64,000 bases of DNA, taken from contig DASYQS010000024.1 of assembly GCA_036005185.1 (NCBI GenBank), positions 124,001 to 188,000 of the forward strand, given 5' to 3'. Origin of the DNA: VBAU01 sp036005185. GTDB lineage: Bacteria; Bacteroidota; Bacteroidia; Chitinophagales; Chitinophagaceae. The position numbers and the translations under genes are program-made. Shown here in pieces: positions 35,431 to 44,328 of this stretch. The notes beneath the pieces are model-generated. The model was given only the letters and a program-made list of their open reading frames with translations. It did no database searches and had not been told where the DNA came from. How positions within the stretch are numbered: the first letter of the stretch is position 1; the number at the start of each line of letters is the position of its first letter.

Positions 35431-36748
35431 TCAGTTGCAATATTTGTTTTGTTCTTTCAGTTACTTTGAAACGGTCATCTATTCTTAGCCCCACTACCCA
35501 AATAATCCTTTTTGCTGATTCGATCACCCATACGTTCTCCTTTTGATTTTTTGCAAGCTTTTGATCAATAAAAAAACGAGCAAGCTTTTTCTTTTTTCGC
35601 ATTCCCAAAGGATAAAAATAATCTCCCTGTTTCCATTTACGGAGAAGCAAGGGAAATTCGATATGCTTTGCATCAAATTGTGCAACTTTCTCGGATTTAT
35701 CAAGAACAAATTTTTCTTTGTTGATAAACTTTAAATCAAGCACACCAGCGTGAGATCTGATCTGGTTTGAATCCTTTTCAATAATAATTGTATCTGTACG
35801 AACAAACCGGGGAGCAATAATGAACCAATTGCGGTGTTTAATTATCTGGTACATGTCGTTCTCGATATATTTCCCCGACTCAGCAGTTGCAAGTTTAATC
35901 ACTTCATCAACCTGCTTCTCACCAAAATAATAATCTTTGATGATCTCATATATGAAGGACGTTCCCTGATAATGCATTAGTTCCTTCACAGGAATACGGA
36001 CTTCTGCCTGGTTATATTTGCAGAGTCTTCCTTTTAATTCTTCAACCAAGACACCATAGAGGTTGCTGATTTTTTTGAACCGTTGAATATTATCGAGAAT
36101 ATTTTCTTCCGCTTGGGGGTAAGCCTTCTTTATTGAAGGAATGATTTCATTGCGAAAAAAATTACGGGTGTATCGACTCGAAACGTTCGACGAATCTTCA
36201 ACCCACGCCAGGTTATTTTCTCTGGCAAACTCTTCAATCTCTGAACGGGTAAATGAAAGCATTGGCCTGATACAATATCCAAAAACTGTGAAAACGGAAA
36301 TACCTGTCAATCCTTCAAGCCCTGTGCCTCTGACAAAATTCATTAATACAGTTTCAATATTGTCATTGGCGTGGTGAGCTAATAACGTAAATGAAAAACT
36401 TTTTCCCTGCCGCAATTCTTCAAACCACTCATACCGAAGATTTCTGGCTGCTTCTTGGATGCCTTTTCTTGTTTCTTCGGCATATTTTTTTGTATCAAAT
36501 TTTTTTACGAATACGTCCACCTCATACTTATCTCCTAGGTTTCTGACAAACTGTTCATCTCTTTCACTCTCCTCCCCCCTCAGTTGAAAATTACAGTGGG
36601 CGATTGCGAAATCATACCCACTTTGTTTGCATAATTCGCAAAGGACAACGGAATCCACTCCCCCGCTTACAGCCAATAGCAGTTTGTCCTTTGGCTGGAA
36701 AAAAGCATTTTCTTTAATGAATTCTTGAAACCGTTGAAGTAAGCTCAT
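35414..36748 (-). CDS. tilS: tRNA(Ile)-lysidine synthetase TilS
   Basis: A 444-aa N-type ATP pyrophosphatase. The PP-loop is LAVSGGVDSVVL; AHCNFQLRGEESERDE and LLAHHANDNIETVLMNFVRG are family signatures, and a TilS C-terminal domain covers roughly 370-440. It converts cytidine-34 of tRNA-Ile(CAU) to lysidine. I start at the ATG at 36748 (MSLLQRFQEF); the longer frame adds 16 unconserved codons and would overlap the divergent small membrane gene. Confidence 0.95.
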   Translation of the reverse strand: MSLLQRFQEFIKENAFFQPKDKLLLAVSGGVDSVVLCELCKQSGYDFAIAHCNFQLRGEESERDEQFVRNLGDKYEVDVFVKKFDTKKYAEETRKGIQEAARNLRYEWFEELRQGKSFSFTLLAHHANDNIETVLMNFVRGTGLEGLTGISVFTVFGYCIRPMLSFTRSEIEEFARENNLAWVEDSSNVSSRYTRNFFRNEIIPSIKKAYPQAEENILDNIQRFKKISNLYGVLVEELKGRLCKYNQAEVRIPVKELMHYQGTSFIYEIIKDYYFGEKQVDEVIKLATAESGKYIENDMYQIIKHRNWFIIAPRFVRTDTIIIEKDSNQIRSHAGVLDLKFINKEKFVLDKSEKVAQFDAKHIEFPLLLRKWKQGDYFYPLGMRKKKKLARFFIDQKLAKNQKENVWVIESAKRIIWVVGLRIDDRFKVTERTKQILQLTISSP

Positions 36749-36789
36749 ATTGCTGTGAAACAACAAAGAAACAAAATGTATTTTTGATA

Positions 36790-37098
36790 ATGTCACCAGT
36801 TGAAAAAAGACAAAAATATTTTGAATGGGGCTGTAGAATTGTTCTTACTGTTCATTTTTGGTTTTGTGTTTCGGGATATATTAGTTGGCGTCAAGCAAAA
36901 CATCAATTGATATCGCCATTAATCCCCGAAAAAACAATTTTTCAATTGATTGAACCAAGTTTTTATACATCAATGATTCTTTGTTCAACCTTTATTATTT
37001 CTTTATGGTTACATTTCTTTAAAAAAAGATTGGGAGTTATCATGGCTAGCAGTCTATCCGTTTTAATGTACAAACCTCTGTTAATACTGTTTTCATAA
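36790..37098 (+). CDS. Small hypothetical membrane protein
   Basis: A 102-aa protein from the ATG at 36790 (MSPVEKRQKYFEWGCRIVLT). It has two or three hydrophobic stretches (VLTVHFWFCVSGYISW, SMILCSTFIISLWLHFF, MASSLSVLMYKPLLILF). No family is recognised. It is divergent from tilS with 41 bp between starts. Codon use looks ordinary, and no shadow reading explains it. Confidence 0.55.
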   Translation: MSPVEKRQKYFEWGCRIVLTVHFWFCVSGYISWRQAKHQLISPLIPEKTIFQLIEPSFYTSMILCSTFIISLWLHFFKKRLGVIMASSLSVLMYKPLLILFS

Positions 37099-37135
37099 AC
37101 AACCTAGAAACTCAATTTTTTTAAGTACCAAAATT

Positions 37136-37447
37136 CTAAAATATCAATTCCTCATAAGCACTCCTCAATTCATTATACGCGTGGTTTTCCTCCGCTTTCT
37201 TCGCCTGTTCCATTCCCTTCTCATACCATTTTATTGCTGACTCTGTGTTCCCATTTCGTTCAAACAATTTTGCCAAATGATAGTAACTGCCGATGTATTC
37301 AGGCTCGCGGTGCAAAATATCTTCAAATAATTTCTGTGCTGCGGAATCATCACCAATTCTTATATACTCTAATGCCAATGCATGCTGAATGAAACTATCG
37401 TTTGGATTGATTACTAAAAATTCTTTTAACTTTTCAATTCTGTCCAA
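37136..37447 (-). CDS. Short TPR-repeat protein
   Basis: A 103-aa protein of about two and a half tetratricopeptide repeats: FIQHALALEYIRIGDDSAAQ KLFEDIL and IGSYYHLAKLFERNGNTESA IKWYEKGM. It is cytosolic, with no signal peptide. Such small TPR proteins are common in Bacteroidota and have no assigned function. It is convergent with the small membrane gene and divergent from etfB. Confidence 0.85.
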   Translation of the reverse strand: MDRIEKLKEFLVINPNDSFIQHALALEYIRIGDDSAAQKLFEDILHREPEYIGSYYHLAKLFERNGNTESAIKWYEKGMEQAKKAEENHAYNELRSAYEELIF

Positions 37448-37470
37448 CTCTAAAAATTATTAATTATTAA

Positions 37471-37503
37471 TTGTTAATTTATAAATTCCCTTCCCTATCT
37501 TTG
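37471..37503 (+). promoter_or_regulatory. Promoter of etfB
   Basis: TTG (37471-37473), a 22-bp spacer and TATCTTTG (37496-37503), 65 bp before the etfB ATG. Good match to the Bacteroidota consensus. Confidence 0.65.
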
Positions 37504-37568
37504 CTTTAGTTGCATAAACAACTATCCTTCGCTCGCTTAGGGTAGCAAGAAAAATCGATAAACAAATT

Positions 37569-38312
37569 ATGAAGATCCTAGTTTGCATCAGCAAAACACC
37601 CGATACGACGGCAAAAATAGCTTTCACCGCTAATAACACGAAATTCGATACCACTGGAGTACAATGGATCATTAATCCTTATGATGAATGGTATTCGCTT
37701 GTTCGTGCCATTGAGTTGAAAGAAGCCGATGCTTCGACAACGATTCACTTGATCACAGTCGGATTAGCCGATACGGAGCCAATCATTCGCAAAGCGCTTG
37801 CATTGGGTGGCGATGAAGCCATCCGAGTAAATGCTGACAGCCATGATAGCTTTTACATTGCGTCGCAAATTGCAAACGTTGCAAAACAAAATGGCTACGA
37901 TCTCATTTTTACAGGTAAAGAAACAATTGATTACAACGGTTCCTCTATCGGAGGCATGGTAGCTGAACTGCTGGATATGCCTTATATTTCTTTAGCTACC
38001 AAATTTGAGCTGAATGGTAGCAAAGCAACGGTGAATCGTGAAATTGAAGGCGGGGAAGAAGTTTGTGAGATTGAATTGCCTGTAGTGGTCAGTTGCGCGA
38101 AAGGCGTAGCTGAACAACGAATTCCTAACATGCGTGGAATTATGGCAGCTCGTACCAAACCTTTAAAAGTTGTTGAACCTGTGGCCGCAGATGCATTAAC
38201 CGCTATTCAAAGTTTTGGTTTACCGCCTGCAAAAGCAGGAGTAAAATTAGTGCCCGCTGATAATGTTGCGGAACTTGTAAGATTGCTTCATGAAGAAGCG
38301 AAAGTAATTTAA
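37569..38312 (+). CDS. etfB: Electron transfer flavoprotein subunit beta
   Basis: A 247-aa protein of normal length. It begins MKILVCISKTPDTTAKIAF; the AMP/FAD-site region FTGKETIDYNGSSIGGMVAE and the closing PNMRGIMAARTKPL match the family. With the alpha subunit it carries electrons from acyl-CoA and other dehydrogenases to the respiratory chain. etfA follows on the same strand after a 229-bp spacer full of palindromic repeats, so the operon has been pried apart or is differently expressed. Confidence 0.96.
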   Translation: MKILVCISKTPDTTAKIAFTANNTKFDTTGVQWIINPYDEWYSLVRAIELKEADASTTIHLITVGLADTEPIIRKALALGGDEAIRVNADSHDSFYIASQIANVAKQNGYDLIFTGKETIDYNGSSIGGMVAELLDMPYISLATKFELNGSKATVNREIEGGEEVCEIELPVVVSCAKGVAEQRIPNMRGIMAARTKPLKVVEPVAADALTAIQSFGLPPAKAGVKLVPADNVAELVRLLHEEAKVI

Positions 38313-38313
38313 A

Positions 38314-38536
38314 CCTCTGTCTTCGCCTTAGGCGGAGAACTTGGGACGTTTCCAGTTTTTATTTTTGAAAAATATTTTTACTAATATAATGTATGCGACC
38401 AACTTCAATTCTTTACTCAACTGTCATTGCGTCGCACACTTGTACTTTTAGTTCTTTATTCAACAAATTTTTTAAATAAATTCTCCTTATCAAGAGAATC
38501 ACAATCTAAGTTCCCTCTTTAGAGGGACAGGGGGTA
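38314..38536. repeat. Composite intergenic repeat between etfB and etfA
   Basis: Three modules in order. A hairpin at 38314-38345 has core CTTCGCCTTAGGCGGAG. The word TTGCGTCGCAC is at 38427-38437. A palindrome at about 38508-38536 (CCCTCTTTAGAGGG and a G-rich arm) ends just before etfA. The same order and similar spacing occur, inverted, at 62361-62571. The hairpins lie inside a presumed operon and lack T runs, so they are not simple terminators. Confidence 0.7.
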
Positions 38537-38541
38537 AAAAT

Positions 38542-39498
38542 ATGGTTTTAATTTTTATAGATGCTGCTGAAGGTCATGTAAAAAAAGCTTCACTAGAGGC
38601 ATTAACCTACGGATCAAAACTTGCAGAACAATTAGGCACAACTGCAGAAGGTGTTGTACTAGGTGCCGCTACAGAAGATCTTTCTGCTTTGGGCAAATAC
38701 GGAGTGAAGAAAATTCATCAGGTCAATAATGAAAGCCTTAATCATTTCGATGCGCAAGTATATACCCAGGTAATCGCACAAGTTGCCGAGTCTACAGGCG
38801 CAAAGTTTGTTGTGTTTTCAAATAATGCAGATGGAAAAGCCATTGCTCCAAGACTTTCGGCCCGTTTAAAGGCAGGCCTCATTGCAGGAGCTGTTGCATT
38901 GCCCGATACCAGTAATGGCTTCGTGGTAAAGAAAAATGTTTTTTCAGGCAAAGCATTTGCAAATATTTCTTTGAACACCGATATAAAGATCATAGCTCTT
39001 AGCCCCAACGCGTACAAAATTGAAGCAACTCAAGGCACTGCAGAAGTTGTTGCCTTTAATGCAACTATACCTTCCTCTAAAATAAAGGTCACTGCAATCA
39101 ACAAAGCAAGTGGTGAAGTTCCATTAACGGAAGCTGAGATTGTTGTGAGTGCCGGACGCGGTATGAAGGGGCCAGAAAATTGGGGTATTGTAGAAGATCT
39201 GGCTCATACCCTGCATGCTGCGCTTGCTTGCAGTCGCCCAGTTGCAGATGCCCATTGGCGGCCACATAATGAACACGTTGGACAAACCGGAATAGCCATT
39301 GCGCCAAATCTTTATATTGCTATTGGCATTTCGGGAGCAATACAACATTTGGCCGGAGTAAATAGAAGTAAAACAATTGTCGTGATCAACAAAGATCCAG
39401 AAGCGCCTTTTTTCAAAGCTGCCGATTATGGCATTGTTGGCGATGCTTTCGAGGTAGTGCCTAAGTTTACTGAGGCCGTTAAAAAAATTAAGGCGTAA
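38542..39498 (+). CDS. etfA: Electron transfer flavoprotein subunit alpha
   Basis: A 318-aa protein with the usual N-terminal domain and a C-terminal FAD-binding domain: VVSAGRGMKGPENWGIVEDL, SRPVADAHWRPHNEHVGQTG, LYIAIGISGAIQHLAGVN and VVINKDPEAPFFKAADYGIV. These hold the FAD-contacting Arg, Ser, Gln and Asp positions of the family. It is the partner of etfB upstream. Confidence 0.96.
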   Translation: MVLIFIDAAEGHVKKASLEALTYGSKLAEQLGTTAEGVVLGAATEDLSALGKYGVKKIHQVNNESLNHFDAQVYTQVIAQVAESTGAKFVVFSNNADGKAIAPRLSARLKAGLIAGAVALPDTSNGFVVKKNVFSGKAFANISLNTDIKIIALSPNAYKIEATQGTAEVVAFNATIPSSKIKVTAINKASGEVPLTEAEIVVSAGRGMKGPENWGIVEDLAHTLHAALACSRPVADAHWRPHNEHVGQTGIAIAPNLYIAIGISGAIQHLAGVNRSKTIVVINKDPEAPFFKAADYGIVGDAFEVVPKFTEAVKKIKA

Positions 39499-39527
39499 TA
39501 TGAATTTTTTCTAAAATAATATAGGAG

Positions 39528-39557
39528 ATATGGCTGATTTTTCAGCCATATTTTTTT
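39528..39557 (+). terminator. Terminator after etfA
   Basis: ATATGGCTGA-TTTT-TCAGCCATAT followed by TTTTTT: a 10-bp perfect stem. Confidence 0.85.
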
Positions 39558-39589
39558 AGGCAAAATGCCTTAGTTTCGTGTGATATTTT

Positions 39590-40186
39590 ATGAAGAAAAT
39601 AGAGCTGGAAATAGTTGCCCTTTCGCATAGCATTACACAAACTCACTCATACGCCGTCGTACTTGGGGAGGTAAATGGTCTCCGTCGCTTGCCTATTGTA
39701 ATTGGCGGGTTCGAAGCCCAAGCTATTGCGGTTGCTTTGGAAAAAATGCAGCCCAGCCGCCCTCTGACTCACGATTTAATGAAAAATTTCATGAATGCTT
39801 TTGGGGTTGAGTTGAATGAGATCGTGATCAACGATTTGCAAGAAGGGATTTTCTTTTCAAAACTGGTTTGCTCTACAGAAAATGATACGGTAGAAATTGA
39901 TTCCCGAACTTCCGATGCATTAGCTTTGGCTGTTCGTTTTGGCTGCCCTATTTATACTTATGAAAATATTTTGGAAAGTGCCGGCATCATGATGGAAGAA
40001 ACATCAGGAAAAAAGAAAAAAGCGCAGGGAGAGGCGATGGAAGAGGTAAGAGCCGGCGCTGAAGACCTCAAGGCAATGAGCCTAGAAGAACTCAACACCC
40101 TGCTCAATGAAGTTCTTGAAAGCGAAGATTATATCCGGGCCATTGCTATCAGGGACGAGATCAATAGCCGTAAAAGGGGCCGCTGA
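39590..40186 (+). CDS. Bifunctional nuclease family protein (DUF151) with UVR motif
   Basis: A 198-aa protein. The DUF151 domain covers about residues 1-130 (VLGEVNGLRRLPIVIGGFEA, RPLTHDLMKNFMNAFGVELN, DSRTSDALALAVRFGCPIYT). A C-terminal UvrB/UvrC motif covers about 160-195 (LEELNTLLNEVLESEDYIRA). Related proteins have DNase and RNase activity. The UVR motif is the usual C-terminal extension in Bacteroidota and suggests a protein contact. Confidence 0.92.
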   Translation: MKKIELEIVALSHSITQTHSYAVVLGEVNGLRRLPIVIGGFEAQAIAVALEKMQPSRPLTHDLMKNFMNAFGVELNEIVINDLQEGIFFSKLVCSTENDTVEIDSRTSDALALAVRFGCPIYTYENILESAGIMMEETSGKKKKAQGEAMEEVRAGAEDLKAMSLEELNTLLNEVLESEDYIRAIAIRDEINSRKRGR

Positions 40187-40317
40187 TTTGCCTGATTATA
40201 TGAATCGAATAATCATTATTGTCCCAACGTCTGTTGAAGTTTGTCCTGAGCAATGTCATCCTAAACTTGTCGAAGTATCAGCCTAAATCGTTTTCATCAG
40301 ATTAATCAAAATAATCA

Positions 40318-41142
40318 GTGGTCGTTTTCCCCAATTGTAAAATCAACCTCGGACTTAATATTGTTAGCAAAAGGGAAGATGGATATCATGATCTTGAAAC
40401 GGTCTTTTATCCCATAGGTTTGCGGGATGCTTTAGAAATTATTAAAATCGGGAAAGATGGAAAAGATATTCACCTCTCAACCACCGGAAAGGTTATTGAC
40501 GGAGAGATTCGAGACAATCTTTGCGTTAAAGCGCATAGATTATTAAAAAACAATTTTCCCAATATACTGCAAATAAAAATGCACTTGCACAAAACCATTC
40601 CTTCGGGTGCGGGGCTAGGCGGTGGATCTTCGGATGGTGCCTTTACCTTAAAACTATTGAATCACATATTTGATCTTCGTTTATCAACTGAAAAATTGCT
40701 TGACTATGCTTTACAATTGGGTAGTGACTGTCCGTTTTTTATAATCAATAAGCCTTGCTTTGCAACGGGTCGCGGCGAGTTTCTGGAAAAGATTGAATTG
40801 GATTTATCAGCATATAAACTTGTAATTATCAATCCTGGCATTCATGTAAACACTACCGAAGTTTTTTCAATGATATCACCCATACAACCTTCAAAATCAA
40901 TAAAAAAAATCATTCAACAGCCCATAGAAACATGGGAAGAAGAATTAAAAAATGATTTTGAAGAACCGGTTTTTAAAAAATATCCTGTGATAAAATCGAT
41001 TAAGGATGAACTTTACAAGGCAGGGGCAGTTTATGCTTCTATGACAGGAAGCGGCAGTACCGTGTATGGGATTTTTGAAAAGAATAAAACGCCGCAATTT
41101 TCCTTCCCATCAAACTATTTCATAAAAAATATTCAAGCTTAA
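40318..41142 (+). CDS. ispE: 4-diphosphocytidyl-2-C-methyl-D-erythritol kinase
   Basis: A 274-aa GHMP kinase of the MEP isoprenoid pathway. It shows PNCKINLGLNIVSKREDGYH, the ATP-binding glycine loop PSGAGLGGGSSDGAF and the C-terminal MTGSGSTVYGIF. It phosphorylates CDP-methylerythritol. The start is GTG (MVVFPNCKINLG); no ATG is available near the conserved N-terminus. It follows the nuclease gene by 131 bp. Confidence 0.95.
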   Translation: MVVFPNCKINLGLNIVSKREDGYHDLETVFYPIGLRDALEIIKIGKDGKDIHLSTTGKVIDGEIRDNLCVKAHRLLKNNFPNILQIKMHLHKTIPSGAGLGGGSSDGAFTLKLLNHIFDLRLSTEKLLDYALQLGSDCPFFIINKPCFATGRGEFLEKIELDLSAYKLVIINPGIHVNTTEVFSMISPIQPSKSIKKIIQQPIETWEEELKNDFEEPVFKKYPVIKSIKDELYKAGAVYASMTGSGSTVYGIFEKNKTPQFSFPSNYFIKNIQA

Positions 41143-41153
41143 TTGCGGCTTGA

Positions 41154-41636
41154 TTACGCAAGTGTCAATAGCTCTTTTAGATCCAGAGGTTCAGTTACCA
41201 TTAATAGGCTACCATTTTCATCAACGGGCCATTCTTCTTTTGGTCTGTCCCAATAAAGTTCTACACCATTCCCATCCGGATCATCTAAATAAATTGCATG
41301 CGATACTCCATGATCGGATGCTCCTGCTAACGGGTAGCGGGCGTCTATTAATCTTTTTAATGCCACAGCCAAATCTTTTCTTGTTGGATATAGTATAGCA
41401 GTATGGAACAAGCCAGTTGAATGTGGCGGCGGCGGTGATCCATTTTTGCTATACCATGTATTCAATCCAATATGATGATGATAATGACCCGCCGAAATAA
41501 ATACAGCACTGTTACCATAATATTGCATCACTTCAAATCCAAGAATATCCCGATAGAATTTCAAAGATTTTTCAAGATCAGAAACCTTTAAATGAACATG
41601 GCCTATTCTGGTTTGTTCAGGAATTTTGTAATCCAT
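41154..41636 (-). CDS. VOC-family glyoxalase/extradiol dioxygenase-like protein
   Basis: A 160-aa protein with a VOC fold (IGHVHLKVSDLEKSLKFYRD ILGFEV ... HIGLN), and SDHGVSHAIYLDDPDGNGVE LYWDRP in the second half. Metal-site positions His (GHVHLKV) and Glu (GVELYWD) are visible. It resembles the CatE/YfiE-type group (catechol-2,3-dioxygenase-like proteins), though short members of this group are often of unknown activity. It is convergent with ispE, 11 bp apart. Confidence 0.88.
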   Translation of the reverse strand: MDYKIPEQTRIGHVHLKVSDLEKSLKFYRDILGFEVMQYYGNSAVFISAGHYHHHIGLNTWYSKNGSPPPPHSTGLFHTAILYPTRKDLAVALKRLIDARYPLAGASDHGVSHAIYLDDPDGNGVELYWDRPKEEWPVDENGSLLMVTEPLDLKELLTLA

Positions 41637-41837
41637 ACGTTCTATTTACATAACAAAATTAAGTACATTGAGTTCGGGGTTAATATTCAATGAATAATTA
41701 ATTGTATCTTGCATGCAATGAATAAAAGTTTACCCATAAAAAATTTTCTCTCTTGTAATTTAGATTTCCTCAACCATCGAGGATAAACTCCTTTAATTCT
41801 GAATTCTCCATTCTTTTATTCTTGATTCTTTATTACT

Positions 41838-43073
41838 ATGCAAACAACTTTATCTATGTCTGAAAAGACAAAATATTATTTAGGGCTTGAAGAAAAATAT
41901 GGTGCTCATAATTATCATCCTATCCCTGTAGTGATCAACCGAGGCGAGGGTTTTTATGTATGGGATGTTGAAGGCAAGCGTTACTATGATTTTTTGAGTG
42001 GCTATTCAGCCTTGAATCACGGACATTGCCATCCGAAAATAGTTGAATCGTTCACACAGCAGGCACAACGATTAACCCTTATCAGTCGTGCTTTTCATAG
42101 TGATTGGTTTGGCGAGTATGCAAAATTTATCACTGAGCTTTTCGGGTATGATAAAGTTTTGCCAATGAATACAGGCGTTGAAGCCGTTGAAACTGCTATT
42201 AAACTTTGTCGCAAGTGGGCTTATGAAGTAAAAGGAGTCGAAAAAGAAAAAGCCGCTATTGTTGTGTGTGAGGGTAATTTTCACGGAAGAACTTCAACTG
42301 TCATTTCATTTAGCAGCGATCCTGATGCAAAAAATAATTTCGGGCCATATATGCCCGGGTTTATTTCAATTCCATATAACAACATTAATGTACTGGCAAA
42401 AGCAATTGAAAACAAAAATGTCTGTGGCTTTTTAGTTGAGCCCATTCAAGGTGAGGCTGGAGTGATCGTTCCCGATGAAGGTTATTTGGCAAAAGCAAAA
42501 CAATTATGTGAACAAGCCAATGTTCTTTTTATTGCTGACGAAATTCAAACCGGGCTGGGTCGTACGGGTAAAATGCTTGCCTGTGATCATGAAAACGTAC
42601 ACGCTGATATTTTAATCCTTGGCAAAGCGCTGGGAGGAGGCATGATGCCGGTAAGCGCAGTATTGGCTGATGATGAAATTATGCTAACGATCAAACCCGG
42701 TGAACACGGCTCAACCTATGGGGGCAATCCTTTAGCTTGTAACATTGCAATTACAGCTTTAAAGGTTTTACAAGAGGAGAAAATGGAAGAAAATGCATTG
42801 ATCATGGGTGAACTGTTACGAAAAGAATTAAAAGCATTTCATTCAAAGCATATAAGCATAGTGAGAGGAAAAGGATTGCTGAATGCAGTTGTCATTGATC
42901 ATGTAAATCAAGATGCAGCTTGGCAACTTTGCTTGGAATTAAAAGAAAATGGTTTGTTGGCTAAACCAACTCATGGAGATAAAATTCGCTTTGCTCCTCC
43001 CTTAATTATTACTGAAGAGCAATTGTTCGATTGTGTTGCTATCATAAAAAAATCTCTATCTTGTTTAGACTAA
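41838..43073 (+). CDS. rocD: Ornithine--oxo-acid transaminase
   Basis: A 411-aa class III PLP aminotransferase. It has EEKYGAHNYHPIPVVINRGE at the N-terminus, as usual for ornithine aminotransferases, PMNTGVEAVETAIKLCRKW, the Asp motif FIADEIQTGLGRTG and the PLP lysine in LILGKALGGGMMPV. It converts ornithine and 2-oxoglutarate to glutamate semialdehyde and glutamate, linking arginine and proline metabolism. It stands as a single gene. The 201-bp spacer before it is AT-rich and shows no gene. Confidence 0.95.
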   Translation: MQTTLSMSEKTKYYLGLEEKYGAHNYHPIPVVINRGEGFYVWDVEGKRYYDFLSGYSALNHGHCHPKIVESFTQQAQRLTLISRAFHSDWFGEYAKFITELFGYDKVLPMNTGVEAVETAIKLCRKWAYEVKGVEKEKAAIVVCEGNFHGRTSTVISFSSDPDAKNNFGPYMPGFISIPYNNINVLAKAIENKNVCGFLVEPIQGEAGVIVPDEGYLAKAKQLCEQANVLFIADEIQTGLGRTGKMLACDHENVHADILILGKALGGGMMPVSAVLADDEIMLTIKPGEHGSTYGGNPLACNIAITALKVLQEEKMEENALIMGELLRKELKAFHSKHISIVRGKGLLNAVVIDHVNQDAAWQLCLELKENGLLAKPTHGDKIRFAPPLIITEEQLFDCVAIIKKSLSCLD

Positions 43074-43138
43074 AGCACAAGACACAAGGGACAAGGAGCA
43101 AGGCACAAGATACCATCAACTAGTAACCAACAACCAGC

Positions 43139-43840
43139 ATGGACACACATTTACATCATGACGAAGAGCATTTAAAAAGTAGTGACTTTCTAAGAGATAT
43201 TGTAATCGGCATGAGCGATGGATTGACCGTTCCTTTTGCATTGGCAGCAGGACTAAGCGGTGCCGTATCTTCAACAGGCATCATTGTCATTGCGGGTATC
43301 GCTGAAATTTGCGCCGGCTCCATTGCTATGGGGTTGGGAGGTTATCTAGCCGGCAAAACTGAACAAGACCATTATAAAACTGAATTGCAAAGGGAATACT
43401 ACGAAGTAGATAATTTACGCGACAGAGAAGTAGCAGAAACAAAAGAGTTTTTTGCCAACATTGGATTGAGCGAAGAACTGCAAGAAAAAGCAACGTTGGA
43501 AATTGCAAAAGACAAAAAGCAATGGGTAGATTTTATGATGAAATATGAATTAGGTCTTGACAAGCCAGACCCCAGACGAGCTACGAAATCAGCGTTGAAC
43601 ATTGGTATTTCCTATGTAGTTGGTGGTCTTGTTCCTCTCAGCCCTTATTTTTTTGTTGACCAACCTATAACAGGATTAAAAATCTCAGCATTCGTTACTA
43701 TCCTTTGCCTTTTTATTTTTGGCTGGTTTAAGAGCAAGATTACTGGTGTTAATGCATGGGGAGGAGCTTTGCGTGTTACTCTTATAGGGGCAGTAGCAGC
43801 AGCAGCTGCATTTGGAGTGGCTAAAATATTTGAAGGATAG
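43139..43840 (+). CDS. VIT1/CCC1-family iron/manganese transporter
   Basis: A 233-aa membrane protein. The N-terminal helix has LRDIVIGMSDGLTVPFALAA GLSGA. A glutamate-rich cytosolic hairpin at about residues 75-125 (REYYEVDNLRDREVAETKEF) corresponds to the metal-binding domain of the family. Four to five transmembrane helices are visible. Members export Fe2+ or Mn2+ from the cytosol. The 65-bp spacer upstream is a run of short repeats such as CACAAGACACAAGG. Confidence 0.93.
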   Translation: MDTHLHHDEEHLKSSDFLRDIVIGMSDGLTVPFALAAGLSGAVSSTGIIVIAGIAEICAGSIAMGLGGYLAGKTEQDHYKTELQREYYEVDNLRDREVAETKEFFANIGLSEELQEKATLEIAKDKKQWVDFMMKYELGLDKPDPRRATKSALNIGISYVVGGLVPLSPYFFVDQPITGLKISAFVTILCLFIFGWFKSKITGVNAWGGALRVTLIGAVAAAAAFGVAKIFEG

Positions 43841-43842
43841 AG

Positions 43843-44226
43843 TCACTTATTTTCTGGCAACTCTATTTTTGGAAACAGAGCAGCAATCAACATTACCAAC
43901 GAGGCAATCACAAGAATAAATAATCCAACTTTTTTTTCGGGGCATTCACCACCCGAGCACGCAGAGATAAGAAAATAGTTTCGCGCAGCCCAGCCAATGT
44001 TTAATGCTACAACTAATAAATTCACTCGCTTGGCCCAAATACGTGGTGTAAAATGAAATACAAGGAAAAAAGCAGCTAATACAAAATGAAAATAGCCTGG
44101 TTTCCCAAAACTTGTGCCCTCAGCATTTATTCCGGTTACTGTAATGTTTTTTGACTCAATAAAAACCCAAGGAAAAAAGCAGGCAACAATTAATGCCAGT
44201 GCTGCTAAGGAGCCGATCCATTTCAT
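43843..44226 (-). CDS. Hypothetical four-helix membrane protein
   Basis: A 127-aa protein of four hydrophobic segments (LAALALIVACFFPWVFI, FHFVLAAFFLVFHF, VNLLVVALNIGWAARNYFLI, VGLFILVIASLVMLIAALFP) with a CSGGECPEKK loop between helices 3 and 4. No assigned function. It is convergent with the VIT1 gene, with 2 bp between stops. Confidence 0.78.
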   Translation of the reverse strand: MKWIGSLAALALIVACFFPWVFIESKNITVTGINAEGTSFGKPGYFHFVLAAFFLVFHFTPRIWAKRVNLLVVALNIGWAARNYFLISACSGGECPEKKVGLFILVIASLVMLIAALFPKIELPENK

Positions 44227-44281
44227 GAAGGCGAAGATAAGCTTGTTACTTATTGCTAGTTTTATTCGGCGGTCTGAAACT

Positions 44282-44309
44282 AAAAACGGTCACCCGAGGG
44301 GTAACCGTT
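44282..44309 (-). terminator. Terminator of the beta-barrel gene at 44329
   Basis: AACGGT and ACCGTT plus ACCC/GGGT form an imperfect stem around GAG. An A run on the plus strand gives a T run in the leftward direction. Confidence 0.65.
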
Positions 44310-44328
44310 AGAAGTTGAAGAAAATAAT

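Noticed and set aside
43074..43138. Short purine-rich direct repeats before the VIT1 gene as a regulatory array
   Set aside because: Such low-complexity CACAAG-type runs are irregular and common in AT-rich spacers; no defined unit or symmetry is visible.
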